From an uncultured Macromonas sp. (GTDB taxonomy: Bacteria > Pseudomonadota > Gammaproteobacteria > Burkholderiales > Burkholderiaceae): DNA of 5,482 bases. The notes below the pieces were generated by a model that was given only the letters and a program-made list of their open reading frames with translations, did no database searches and was not told where the DNA came from. A program made the translations under genes and the position numbers. Shown in pieces: positions 1 through 5,342 of this stretch (positions within the stretch are counted from its first letter, which is position 1; each line of letters opens with the position of its first letter). Location: the NCBI GenBank assembly GCA_946481585.1, contig CAMLOF010000207.1, forward strand, positions 1-5,482, read 5' to 3'.

Positions 1-1
1 C

Positions 2-316
2 TCAGGGCTGCTTGCGCGTCAGCTTCACACCCATAGGGCCCTGAATAGAGCCATCCTCCAGCAGGGTCATCACCACACGCCCCTCAGGCGTGCCCACCTT
101 GATCTTGTCGCCTTCCTTCTCGTAGGTCATCTCAACCTCGGTGCCCATCATCGTCATGAGCACCTTGCCGTTCGACTGGAAGGTGTAGCGCGTCAGGCCC
201 ATCGGGTCCTCGTACGTGCCTTCCAGACCCGAACTGCAGGCCACCAGCACCGCCACCACGGCGGCCGCCAGTGTGCCCGCAACGGCACGCGCGAAGCGGT
301 TGCGTCGCTCAGTCAT
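2..316 (-). CDS. Small hypothetical lipoprotein
   Basis: This encodes a 104-residue protein I cannot assign to a named family. The start is placed at the ATG at 316-314; an in-frame start 8 codons upstream exists but lies deeper inside the preceding gene and adds nothing to the signal. Residues 1-26 form a lipoprotein signal peptide: a basic n-region (TERRNRFAR), an Ala/Val-rich core and the lipobox L24-V25-A26-C27. Cys27 would be lipidated, and Ser at +2 suggests outer-membrane sorting. The remaining ~77 residues look like a small beta-rich domain with alternating Gly-Lys turns (GTYED, SNGKV, EGDKIKV, EDGSIQG) and several Met residues. The stop codon is TGA at 4-2. The start overlaps the end of the glycine-zipper gene by 8 nt (ATGACTGA), so the two are probably co-transcribed and translationally coupled. 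The lipoprotein call is firm; the function is unknown. Confidence 0.82.
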   Translation of the reverse strand: MTERRNRFARAVAGTLAAAVVAVLVACSSGLEGTYEDPMGLTRYTFQSNGKVLMTMMGTEVEMTYEKEGDKIKVGTPEGRVVMTLLEDGSIQGPMGVKLTRKQP

Positions 317-1349
317 TCGCCACCACCTTGCCGTCAACAATCTTCACCTGCTGGCCATTCTTCAGGCCCGGGTCCTCGGCGTGCTGCACGGTCTGCACGG
401 TGCCGTTGTGCAGGCGCACGGTCACGTCGTAGCGCTTGTCCTTGTTGAGGTTCTTCTCGATCTCGCGGCCCGCGTAGGCGCCACCCACGGCCCCCAGAAT
501 GCGCGCCGCCGTGCGGCCGTCGCCCTTGCCGATCTGGTTGCCCAGCACGGCTCCGGCCACGCCGCCCGCAATGGCGCCAACATAACCCGGCTCACCCTTG
601 ACCTCCACCACCTCGACCGACTGCACCACACCGCAGGCATCGCAGCTCTGCCGAGCCGCCAGCGTGGGCTGCACCGCCTGCGCGGACAAGGCCTTGCTCA
701 CCTTCACGGACTTGCCTCCCAGCGTCAGCGTGGTGGTAGCCACGCTGCTTTCCTGAATGCGGTCGCGCGAGCGGATGGTGTAGGCACCGGTGTACTCGCC
801 GGGGCGGGCTTCCGCCAGAGCGATGCGTGCGTCCGTGCCACCCAGCGTGAGTTGCGCCTGCGCGCCAGGCGTGCCTTTGACAGTGAAGGTGATTTCGTGT
901 CCGCCGGACAAGGTGCCGGACTGTGTGCCGAAATAGTCGATGACCGGCGTGGGCGTTGCCGCCGCCAATGCAGCTTTGTGCGCAGATGACGTCAGCAACG
1001 TCTGGCCCAGCACTGCCTGGGTTTCCTTGTCGGCCACGCGCAGGGTGGCGCGCACCACGCTGTTGAACTTCACCTGGTCTCGAATGCCCAGCGTGTATGC
1101 GCCGGTGTAGTTACCAGCGCTCGTCTCACTTAGCGTGATGGCGTGTACGCTGCCGTCCACGGTGACGGTAGCGGTGCCTGCTGGCGTGCCGTTGACCTTG
1201 AAGACCAGCTCGGTGCCCGGCGCCAGTTCGCTCACCTGCTGCACGGTGAACGTGCGGATCACCGGGGTGGTTTGCGCCAGCACGGCCCCTGCGCCTGCAA
1301 TGGCAGCCAGCCCCAGCAGCAGAGACATGAATCGTTGACGGATGGACAT
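309..1349 (-). CDS. Exported glycine-zipper (2TM) protein with two Ig-like repeats
   Basis: This encodes a 346-residue envelope protein. The ATG at 1349-1347 is chosen because GGAAGGAG lies 7 nt upstream and a clean signal peptide follows (residues 1-25, ending AVLA before Q26); the reading frame stays open 25 codons further upstream but that stretch is not signal-like. Residues 28-110 and 134-218 are two related beta-rich repeats, each starting TPVI and sharing a GTP turn and a YTGAYT motif. A C-x-x-C pair lies at 236-239. Residues 256-296 form a glycine zipper with two short hydrophobic segments (AIAGGVAGAVLG and ILGAVGGAYAG) of the Rick_17kDa_Anti/SlyB-like 2TM type, followed by a basic C-terminal beta domain. 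Family members are envelope proteins, often outer-membrane associated. The Ig-like repeats in front of the zipper are less usual and might bind a partner or polymer, which is inference. The gene is followed by the overlapping lipoprotein gene. Confidence 0.85.
   Translation of the reverse strand: MSIRQRFMSLLLGLAAIAGAGAVLAQTTPVIRTFTVQQVSELAPGTELVFKVNGTPAGTATVTVDGSVHAITLSETSAGNYTGAYTLGIRDQVKFNSVVRATLRVADKETQAVLGQTLLTSSAHKAALAAATPTPVIDYFGTQSGTLSGGHEITFTVKGTPGAQAQLTLGGTDARIALAEARPGEYTGAYTIRSRDRIQESSVATTTLTLGGKSVKVSKALSAQAVQPTLAARQSCDACGVVQSVEVVEVKGEPGYVGAIAGGVAGAVLGNQIGKGDGRTAARILGAVGGAYAGREIEKNLNKDKRYDVTVRLHNGTVQTVQHAEDPGLKNGQQVKIVDGKVVAND
696..1268 (-). repeat. Tandem Ig-like protein repeats inside the glycine-zipper gene
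   Basis: Two ~85-residue repeats are encoded at about 1268-1020 (residues 28-110) and 950-696 (residues 134-218), separated by an Ala-rich linker. Shared landmarks in order are TPVI, a V-x-G-T-P turn, an AITLSE/RIALAE strand, YTGAYT, an I-R-x-x-D-x-(V/I) segment, SVV/SVA and a final TLR/TLTL strand. The match is clear in protein and much weaker in DNA, so this is an old internal duplication. Confidence 0.75.
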
Positions 1350-1356
1350 GGTTTTT

Positions 1357-1364
1357 CTCCTTCC
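1357..1364 (-). promoter_or_regulatory. Ribosome binding site of the glycine-zipper gene
   Basis: GGAAGGAG on the minus strand ends 7 nt before the ATG at 1349. It is the strongest Shine-Dalgarno in the window and fixes the start of this gene. It overlaps the hairpin described at 1357-1378. Confidence 0.85.
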
Positions 1365-1378
1365 TTGTGCCCAAGGAG
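1357..1378 (-). promoter_or_regulatory. Possible alternative hairpins over the Shine-Dalgarno
   Basis: On the minus strand the leader can pair in two mutually exclusive ways. TCCTTG (1377-1372) can pair with CAAGGA (1367-1362) around a 4-nt loop, which leaves most of the AGGAG core free. Alternatively CTCCTT (1378-1373) can pair with AAGGAG (1362-1357) around a 10-nt loop, which hides the Shine-Dalgarno. The pairings are visible in the sequence; a regulatory role is inference, since both stems are only 6 bp. Confidence 0.3.
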
Positions 1379-1474
1379 CGCCGCACGAAAGACAACACAA
1401 GACGGCACCCCCCAAGTCAGGCACATTACCACCACACGGCAGGCGTGGGCGATGGAAACGCGCTTTTGGGGGCA

Positions 1475-1491
1475 GCTGTTACCGCTGTTAC
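1475..1491 (-). promoter_or_regulatory. GTAACAGC tandem repeat, possible regulator site
   Basis: The minus strand reads GTAACAGC-G-GTAACAGC, two perfect 8-nt copies with a 9-nt period. It lies 126-142 nt upstream of the glycine-zipper start and covers the stop codon of the uracil-DNA glycosylase. Tandem half-sites of about one helical turn are typical of OmpR-family response regulators, which often control envelope genes. The 9-nt period and the distance are not ideal and no clear promoter was found next to it. The rest of the 138-nt gap (1350-1487) shows no convincing -35/-10 pair and no terminator. Confidence 0.25.
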
Positions 1492-2402
1492 ACCTGGCTA
1501 CGCACCGGGTGCAGGCGGTCCATGGTGTCCATGGCCAGGCACAGGTCGGCCCAGGCCTTGGCCTTTTCTGCAGGGCTGCGCAGCAGGTAGGCAGGGTGGT
1601 AGGTCACAACCACCGGCAGGCGCTGCCCTGCCAGCGTCACCTCGTGCACCTGGCCACGCAGCTTGCCCAGCGGCATCTGCCGCAATGTATCGGCGTCAAA
1701 CGCGCCGCCTTGGGCCAACACCGTCTGCGCGGCAAAGCGCCCCATGGCAAGAATCACCTTGGGCTGCAGCAGTTCCACCTGGCGCAGCAGGTACGGCGTG
1801 CATTGGGCAATTTCCACCGGATCGGGGTTGCGGTTCTGCGGCGGACGGCACTTGATGACGTTGGCGATGTAGACCTTCTGCTCGCGGGTCAGGCCCATGG
1901 CCGCCAGCATGCGGTCGAGCAGTTGGCCTGCACGCCCCACGAAGGGCAGGCCTTGGCGGTCCTCTTCTTCGCCCGGGGCCTCACCCACAATGAGCCAATC
2001 GGGCGAACGGTCGCCCATGCCAGGCACGGCCTGCTGGCGGCGGCGCGACAAGTCGCACTGGGTGCAGGCGCGGATGGCATCTTCCAGCGCGGCCCAGCCC
2101 AAGCCAGACAGGTCTGCCCCTTGCGGCGCCTCCTGCGCCACCACCGGCACGGCAACCGGGCGCTGGGTGGGCGGCGGCTGCACCGGCTGACGCGCGGGAG
2201 CCGCTGGCGCCTGGGGCGCTGACATGGTGGCGGGTGCTGGGGCTGGCTGCGTGCGGACGGTGGCTGCCCGCGCGTTCGGCACAGCACTGGCAGGCGCCGT
2301 TTCCGGCACAACGGGCGCCTTCTGCTGCCACCAAAGGGCAACCCCCATTTCCGCCAGCATCGCGGATTGGCGTTCGTCCAGGCTGGGCAAGCGGTCACTC
2401 AT
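1488..2402 (-). CDS. Uracil-DNA glycosylase, family 4 (Fe-S type)
   Basis: This enzyme cuts uracil from DNA at the first step of base excision repair. The protein has 304 residues. Residues ~100-300 are the catalytic domain: C113-x-x-C116, C185 and C201 are the expected four ligands of a [4Fe-4S] cluster, GEAPGEEED (140-148) is the uracil-binding/catalytic motif with the family 4 Glu-Ala start, and HPAYLLR (269-275) is the DNA-intercalating motif. Family 4 enzymes are often near 200 residues; this one has about 95 extra N-terminal residues. Residues 9-28 are a charged amphipathic segment (RQSAMLAEMGVALWW core) and 29-95 are a Pro/Ala/Gln-rich, probably disordered linker. The ATG at 2402-2400 is preferred, forming an 8-nt overlap with rimI (ATGAGTGA); an in-frame ATG at 2414 is possible and adds 4 residues. 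It is the last gene of the tsaB-rimI operon. The function call is firm; the role of the extension is discussed as a finding. Confidence 0.93.
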   Translation of the reverse strand: MSDRLPSLDERQSAMLAEMGVALWWQQKAPVVPETAPASAVPNARAATVRTQPAPAPATMSAPQAPAAPARQPVQPPPTQRPVAVPVVAQEAPQGADLSGLGWAALEDAIRACTQCDLSRRRQQAVPGMGDRSPDWLIVGEAPGEEEDRQGLPFVGRAGQLLDRMLAAMGLTREQKVYIANVIKCRPPQNRNPDPVEIAQCTPYLLRQVELLQPKVILAMGRFAAQTVLAQGGAFDADTLRQMPLGKLRGQVHEVTLAGQRLPVVVTYHPAYLLRSPAEKAKAWADLCLAMDTMDRLHPVRSQV

Positions 2403-2982
2403 GGCTGCCCCCATGCCCTTGCAATGCCAGGTTCCAGCTCATCACCACGGCGTCTTCGCGCTGCTGGCCTGCATCGGGGTAATACGCGCGGCGCAGGCCC
2501 ACTTGCTGAAAGCCGATGGATTCGTACAGGGCGCGGGCAACCGCGTTGCTGGCACGCACCTCCAGCCAAAGCCAGTGCGCCCCCTGCATGCGGGACCATG
2601 TGGCCAGCGCCTGCAGCATGAGCTTGGCCCAGCCTTGGCGCCGGTGCTGCGGCACGGTGGTGATGTTGAGGAGGTGCACCTCGTCCACGCCCTTCATGGC
2701 CACGAAGTAGCCCAGCAGCCACCGGCCGTCCGGCAACGTGGGGGCATGCGCCCAGGCGGACGGATCCTGCATGGGGTCCGGCGTCATCACCAGCAACTGT
2801 GTGGCGTAGCCTGAATCCACCGAATCGCTGAAGTGCCGCAGATTCCAAGGATGGGAATAAGCGGTTTTTTCCACCTCGGCGACCAGGGGCAGGTTCTCTG
2901 CGTCCATGGGCACAAAGGCCAGTTCACGCCCGGCCCAGGCCGACGCCTCCAAACGCAAGACGGCTTCTGCCTCGGCGTTCAC
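2395..2982 (-). CDS. rimI: Ribosomal protein S18 alanine N-acetyltransferase
   Basis: RimI is a cytoplasmic GNAT enzyme that transfers acetyl from acetyl-CoA to the N-terminal alanine of ribosomal protein S18. The protein has 195 residues, longer than the ~148 of E. coli RimI because of ~20 extra N-terminal residues and an insertion at about 66-84 (PDPMQDPSAWAHAPTLPDG). The acetyl-CoA motif is R114-x-x-G117-x-A119 within PQHRRQGWA. E141 in LEVRASN and Y153 in ALYESIGF match the catalytic Glu103 and Tyr115 of enteric RimI, and RRAYYP plus REDAVVM are the usual C-terminal signature. The start is GTG at 2982-2980: it overlaps the tsaB stop by 4 nt (GTGA), and GAAGGGG at 2996-2990 lies 7 nt upstream. 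The next ATG, 25 codons in, would remove sequence just before the fold and is less likely. It sits between tsaB and the UDG gene. Confidence 0.93.
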   Translation of the reverse strand: MNAEAEAVLRLEASAWAGRELAFVPMDAENLPLVAEVEKTAYSHPWNLRHFSDSVDSGYATQLLVMTPDPMQDPSAWAHAPTLPDGRWLLGYFVAMKGVDEVHLLNITTVPQHRRQGWAKLMLQALATWSRMQGAHWLWLEVRASNAVARALYESIGFQQVGLRRAYYPDAGQQREDAVVMSWNLALQGHGGSHE

Positions 2983-3797
2983 GCCCGCACCCCTTCGGCG
3001 GCCTGGGCAGCCAGCTTGGCCGCCTTGATGCGTTCGCGCTCCTCGGTGGTTTGGGCCACCTTGTCGCGCACGTACAGCGGCTGCGCACCGGCGGCGTCAA
3101 CGGCCAGCCCCTGCGCCCACAGCGCGGGGGCCAGACGCAGCATGGCAGCCGCTTTCGGCAGTGCTGCTACCTGGGGCGCGGTCTGCCATACGGGGGGCAA
3201 GCGCCCGCCATAGATCGCTGCGCCGTTGCCAGCCAGCAAGGCGTGCGATCCGTTGGCACATACGGCCAGCTCCACGGGCAAGGCCTCGGGGCTGCACAGC
3301 CAGGGCTCGCCCACCAGGGCCAGGCCGCGATCCGGCTGGAACGCGACCTCGGCCACGTACATCTCGTCCATGCGCGCGTCCATGGCGGCGACAATGCGCG
3401 CGGGCATCACCTGCCCTTGCGACTGCCACTGCCAGCGCGCTTCTTCGGCCACGGCCAGCAGGGTATTCACCGGCAGAACGGGAATGCCGCCCGGGCGGCC
3501 CGCCACCGCCAAGCCCTGCACCACAGCGCAGGCCGTGCGCAAACCGGTGAAAGACCCCGGCCCGCAACCAAAGGCAATGGCGTCCAGCCCGGCCAGCGTC
3601 CAGCCTGCTTCGGCCAGCAGGCGCTGTACCTCGGGCACCAGCGCGGCTGAGGCGTGCGCGCCACCAGGCCCTCCATACACAGCCACGGGCACGCCGTCGC
3701 CAGCCGCGCCCAGCGCAATGCTCAGGTGCTCGGTGCTGGTGTCGATGGCCAACACCTTTTGCAAGGGTGTATGGGCCTGGATGAGGTTGGACTGCAT
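2979..3797 (-). CDS. tsaB: tRNA t6A biosynthesis protein TsaB
   Basis: TsaB (YeaZ) is the non-catalytic ASKHA-fold partner of TsaD; with TsaE and TsaC it makes N6-threonylcarbamoyladenosine at position 37 of ANN-decoding tRNAs in the cytoplasm. The protein has 272 residues against ~231 in E. coli. Visible motifs are the N-terminal strand VLAIDTSTEHLSIAL (15-29), GPGSFTGLR (79-87), MDARMDEMYVA (139-149) and the C-terminal PLYVRDKVAQT (240-250). A charged Lys/Glu/Ala tail (251-272) extends past the usual end. The ATG at 3797-3795 is chosen because it puts IDTST about 18 residues from the start, as in the family; the open frame continues upstream to 3995 but that stretch is antisense to dacB and not TsaB-like. 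No Shine-Dalgarno precedes it, only CGGGGG after a GATAAT box. It heads the operon, overlapping rimI by 4 nt, and is divergent from dacB. Confidence 0.94.
   Translation of the reverse strand: MQSNLIQAHTPLQKVLAIDTSTEHLSIALGAAGDGVPVAVYGGPGGAHASAALVPEVQRLLAEAGWTLAGLDAIAFGCGPGSFTGLRTACAVVQGLAVAGRPGGIPVLPVNTLLAVAEEARWQWQSQGQVMPARIVAAMDARMDEMYVAEVAFQPDRGLALVGEPWLCSPEALPVELAVCANGSHALLAGNGAAIYGGRLPPVWQTAPQVAALPKAAAMLRLAPALWAQGLAVDAAGAQPLYVRDKVAQTTEERERIKAAKLAAQAAEGVRA
2990..2996 (-). promoter_or_regulatory. Ribosome binding site supporting the GTG start of rimI
   Basis: GAAGGGG lies 7 nt before the GTG at 2982, inside the end of tsaB. Together with the GTGA stop/start overlap it decides for the GTG rather than the downstream ATG. 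Confidence 0.6.
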
Positions 3798-3798
3798 C

Positions 3799-3813
3799 CC
3801 CCGATTATCGGGG
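3799..3813. promoter_or_regulatory. Perfect palindrome between tsaB and dacB, possible operator
   Basis: CCCCGAT-T-ATCGGGG is a perfect 7-bp inverted repeat around one base. It covers the putative tsaB -10 box. A second inverted pair uses part of it: CGATTATC (3802-3809) and GATAATCG (3820-3827) with 10 nt between. It may be an operator, or simply the by-product of two mirrored -10 boxes. Confidence 0.35.
3804..3809 (-). promoter_or_regulatory. Putative -10 box of the tsaB operon promoter
   Basis: GATAAT on the minus strand (5 of 6 match to TATAAT) lies 6 nt upstream of the tsaB ATG. A start of transcription 6-7 nt further on would fall at or next to the A of the ATG, giving a leaderless or nearly leaderless mRNA. 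The -35 region (about 3832-3827, GGGAAC) does not match TTGACA. The box is inside the perfect palindrome at 3799-3813. Confidence 0.45.
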
Positions 3814-3819
3814 TGCCGG

Positions 3820-3825
3820 GATAAT
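3820..3825 (+). promoter_or_regulatory. Putative -10 box of the dacB promoter
   Basis: GATAAT lies 7 nt upstream of the dacB ATG at 3833, and no Shine-Dalgarno is present in the CGTTCCC between them. As for tsaB, this spacing points to a leaderless transcript. The -35 position (about 3797-3802) reads TCCCCC and does not match consensus, so the promoter would be weak or need an activator. Confidence 0.45.
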
Positions 3826-3832
3826 CGTTCCC

Positions 3833-5326
3833 ATGCCTGCGCCATTTCGCTCACCCCTGTTTCGCACTCGCCCCCTGCGCAACGCCCTGCGGCGTGCCGC
3901 AGCCCTGTGGCGCGGCCTGCCCATAGCCGCGGCCTCACTCGCCTTGGCACCCGCCTTCGCCCAGCCGCCCGCGCCTGGGGGCAGCTTTTTGCCACCTGAA
4001 GTCACGTCCGCCCTGCAACGCGCCAAGGTCCCGGCCGACGCGCTGGCAGCAGTGGTGGTTGATGCTGCACCCGCTGGCGCGGTACGGCTGAGCCACCGGG
4101 CTGGCGAGCCGATGAACCCGGCCTCCACCCTCAAGCTGGTCACCACCTTTGCCGCGCTGGATACCCTGGGGCCTGGGCACGTCTGGCTCACCCGGGTGCT
4201 GGCAGACGGCCCGCTGCGCGACGGCGTGCTGCAAGGCAACCTGTACGTGCAGGGCAGCGGCGACCCCAAGCTGGTCACAGAAAAGCTGTGGCTGCTGCTG
4301 CGCCGGGTGCAGGGCCAGGGCGTGCGCCGCGTGGCGGGCGACGTGGTGCTGGACCGCAGTGCCTACAACGTTCCTGCCACCGACCCCGGCGCCTTCGACG
4401 GCGAGCCGCTGCGGCCCTACAACGCCACGCCCGACGCGCTGCTCGTCAACTTCAAGGCACAGGTGTTCAACTTCACGCCCGACCCGGCTGCAGGCGTGGC
4501 CCGTGTGACGCTGGAGCCGCCGCTGGCCGGTGTGCAATGGCCCGCCACGGTACCGCTGGACAACAACCCCTGCGGGGACTGGCGCGCCAGCCTGCGAGCC
4601 AACTTCAACGACCCGCCGAACCCGCGCTTTTTGGGCAGTTTCCCTGCAGCCTGCGGCGAACGTGCCTGGCCGCTGGCCCACCCCGACCCGCAGCGCTTTG
4701 CCCAACGGGCCGTCGTGGGCATGTGGCAATCACTGGGCGGGCAGATTGACGGCACCGTGCGCGAAGGCAGCACACCCGCGCAGGCCACGCTGCTGACGGC
4801 GCTGGAGTCGCCCACACTGGCCGAGGTGGTGCGCGACGTGAACAAGTACAGCAACAACGTGATGGCGCAGCACGTGCTGCTGGCCCTGGGTCAGGCGACT
4901 CTGCCCGGCACCCCAACCACCTTCGACACCTCTCGCGAGGCGCTGGCGCAATGGTGGCGGCAGCGCCTTGGCCCGGAATACCCCTTGCCCGTGGTGGACA
5001 ACGGCGCCGGGTTGAGCCGAGATGCGCGCATCACCGCCTTGTCGCTGGCTAGGCTGCTGCAGCTGGCCTACGCCTCACCCATGATGCCGGAGTTGATGGC
5101 GTCGCTGCCGGTAAGCGGCCTGGACGGCACGCTGCGCCGCAGCACGATGGGCACTGGCCTGGCCCACCTGAAGACCGGGAGCCTCCGCGATGTGCAGGCC
5201 CTGGCGGGTTACGTGCACCTGCCCGATGGCCAGCGCCGTGTGCTGGTGGCCATCGTCAACCATGCCAATGCGCGCGCCGCGCGCCCGGCGCTGGAGGCGC
5301 TGGTGCAGTGGGCCGGTCAACCCTGA
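3833..5326 (+). CDS. dacB: D-alanyl-D-alanine carboxypeptidase/endopeptidase (PBP4)
   Basis: DacB is a periplasmic class C low-molecular-weight penicillin-binding protein (peptidase family S13) that trims pentapeptides and cuts 4-3 cross-links in peptidoglycan. The protein has 497 residues, close to E. coli PBP4 (477). Residues 1-43 are a signal peptide with an unusually long Arg-rich n-region and a core ending APAFA before Q44. All three active-site motifs are present: S98-T-L-K101 with the nucleophile Ser98, S340-N-N342, and K447-T-G449. DNGAGLSR (389-396) is the conserved S13 segment before the last domain. The long insertion between the first two motifs is the PBP4-specific region; C247 and C274 in it could form a disulfide. 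The ATG at 3833 is the only in-frame ATG that keeps the signal peptide; it lacks a Shine-Dalgarno. It is divergent from tsaB and convergent with galU. Confidence 0.95.
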   Translation: MPAPFRSPLFRTRPLRNALRRAAALWRGLPIAAASLALAPAFAQPPAPGGSFLPPEVTSALQRAKVPADALAAVVVDAAPAGAVRLSHRAGEPMNPASTLKLVTTFAALDTLGPGHVWLTRVLADGPLRDGVLQGNLYVQGSGDPKLVTEKLWLLLRRVQGQGVRRVAGDVVLDRSAYNVPATDPGAFDGEPLRPYNATPDALLVNFKAQVFNFTPDPAAGVARVTLEPPLAGVQWPATVPLDNNPCGDWRASLRANFNDPPNPRFLGSFPAACGERAWPLAHPDPQRFAQRAVVGMWQSLGGQIDGTVREGSTPAQATLLTALESPTLAEVVRDVNKYSNNVMAQHVLLALGQATLPGTPTTFDTSREALAQWWRQRLGPEYPLPVVDNGAGLSRDARITALSLARLLQLAYASPMMPELMASLPVSGLDGTLRRSTMGTGLAHLKTGSLRDVQALAGYVHLPDGQRRVLVAIVNHANARAARPALEALVQWAGQP

Positions 5327-5331
5327 CCGGC
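5312..5331. terminator. Stem-loop between convergent dacB and galU
   Basis: GCCGGTCA (5312-5319) and TGACCGGC (5324-5331) form a perfect 8-bp stem with loop ACCC, and the dacB stop codon (5324-5326) lies in the right arm. Its place between two convergent genes suits a bidirectional transcription end. Neither strand has a T-tract after it, so it is not a classic intrinsic terminator; it may instead stabilise 3' ends or help Rho-dependent stopping. Confidence 0.5.
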
Positions 5332-5342
5332 GGGCGGACGCC

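Noticed and set aside
216..989. Long plus-strand open frame opposite the lipoprotein and glycine-zipper genes
   Set aside because: Its translation is rich in His, Arg, Ala and Gln with no recognisable domain, and it is exactly antisense to two genes with clear signal peptides. This is a normal by-product of high GC.
1350..1424. Longer start of the glycine-zipper protein
   Set aside because: A strong Shine-Dalgarno and a clean signal peptide mark the ATG at 1349. The upstream residues (GAVLCCLSCGAPWAQGRR) would spoil the signal.
1520..1535. Two CCATGG copies close together (CCATGGTGTCCATGG)
   Set aside because: They encode Met-Asp-Thr-Met-Asp at the end of the UDG in the correct frame; a short coding coincidence explains them.
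1143..2222. 359-codon plus-strand open frame opposite the glycine-zipper start and the UDG gene
   Set aside because: It spans the minus-strand intergenic gap and two well-supported genes, has low-complexity His/Gln/Arg composition and shows no motif.
3798..3995. Longer tsaB start (up to position 3995, or the ATG at 3845)
   Set aside because: The extra residues are Arg-rich, antisense to the dacB signal peptide, and not TsaB-like. They would also bury the two GATAAT boxes inside coding sequence.
3935..4729. 264-codon minus-strand open frame opposite dacB
   Set aside because: dacB has all three active-site motifs in frame along this span, and the antisense product has no recognisable feature.
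5312..5331. Classic intrinsic terminator after dacB or galU
   Set aside because: The stem-loop is perfect but no T-tract follows on either strand, so it is listed only as a tentative terminator.
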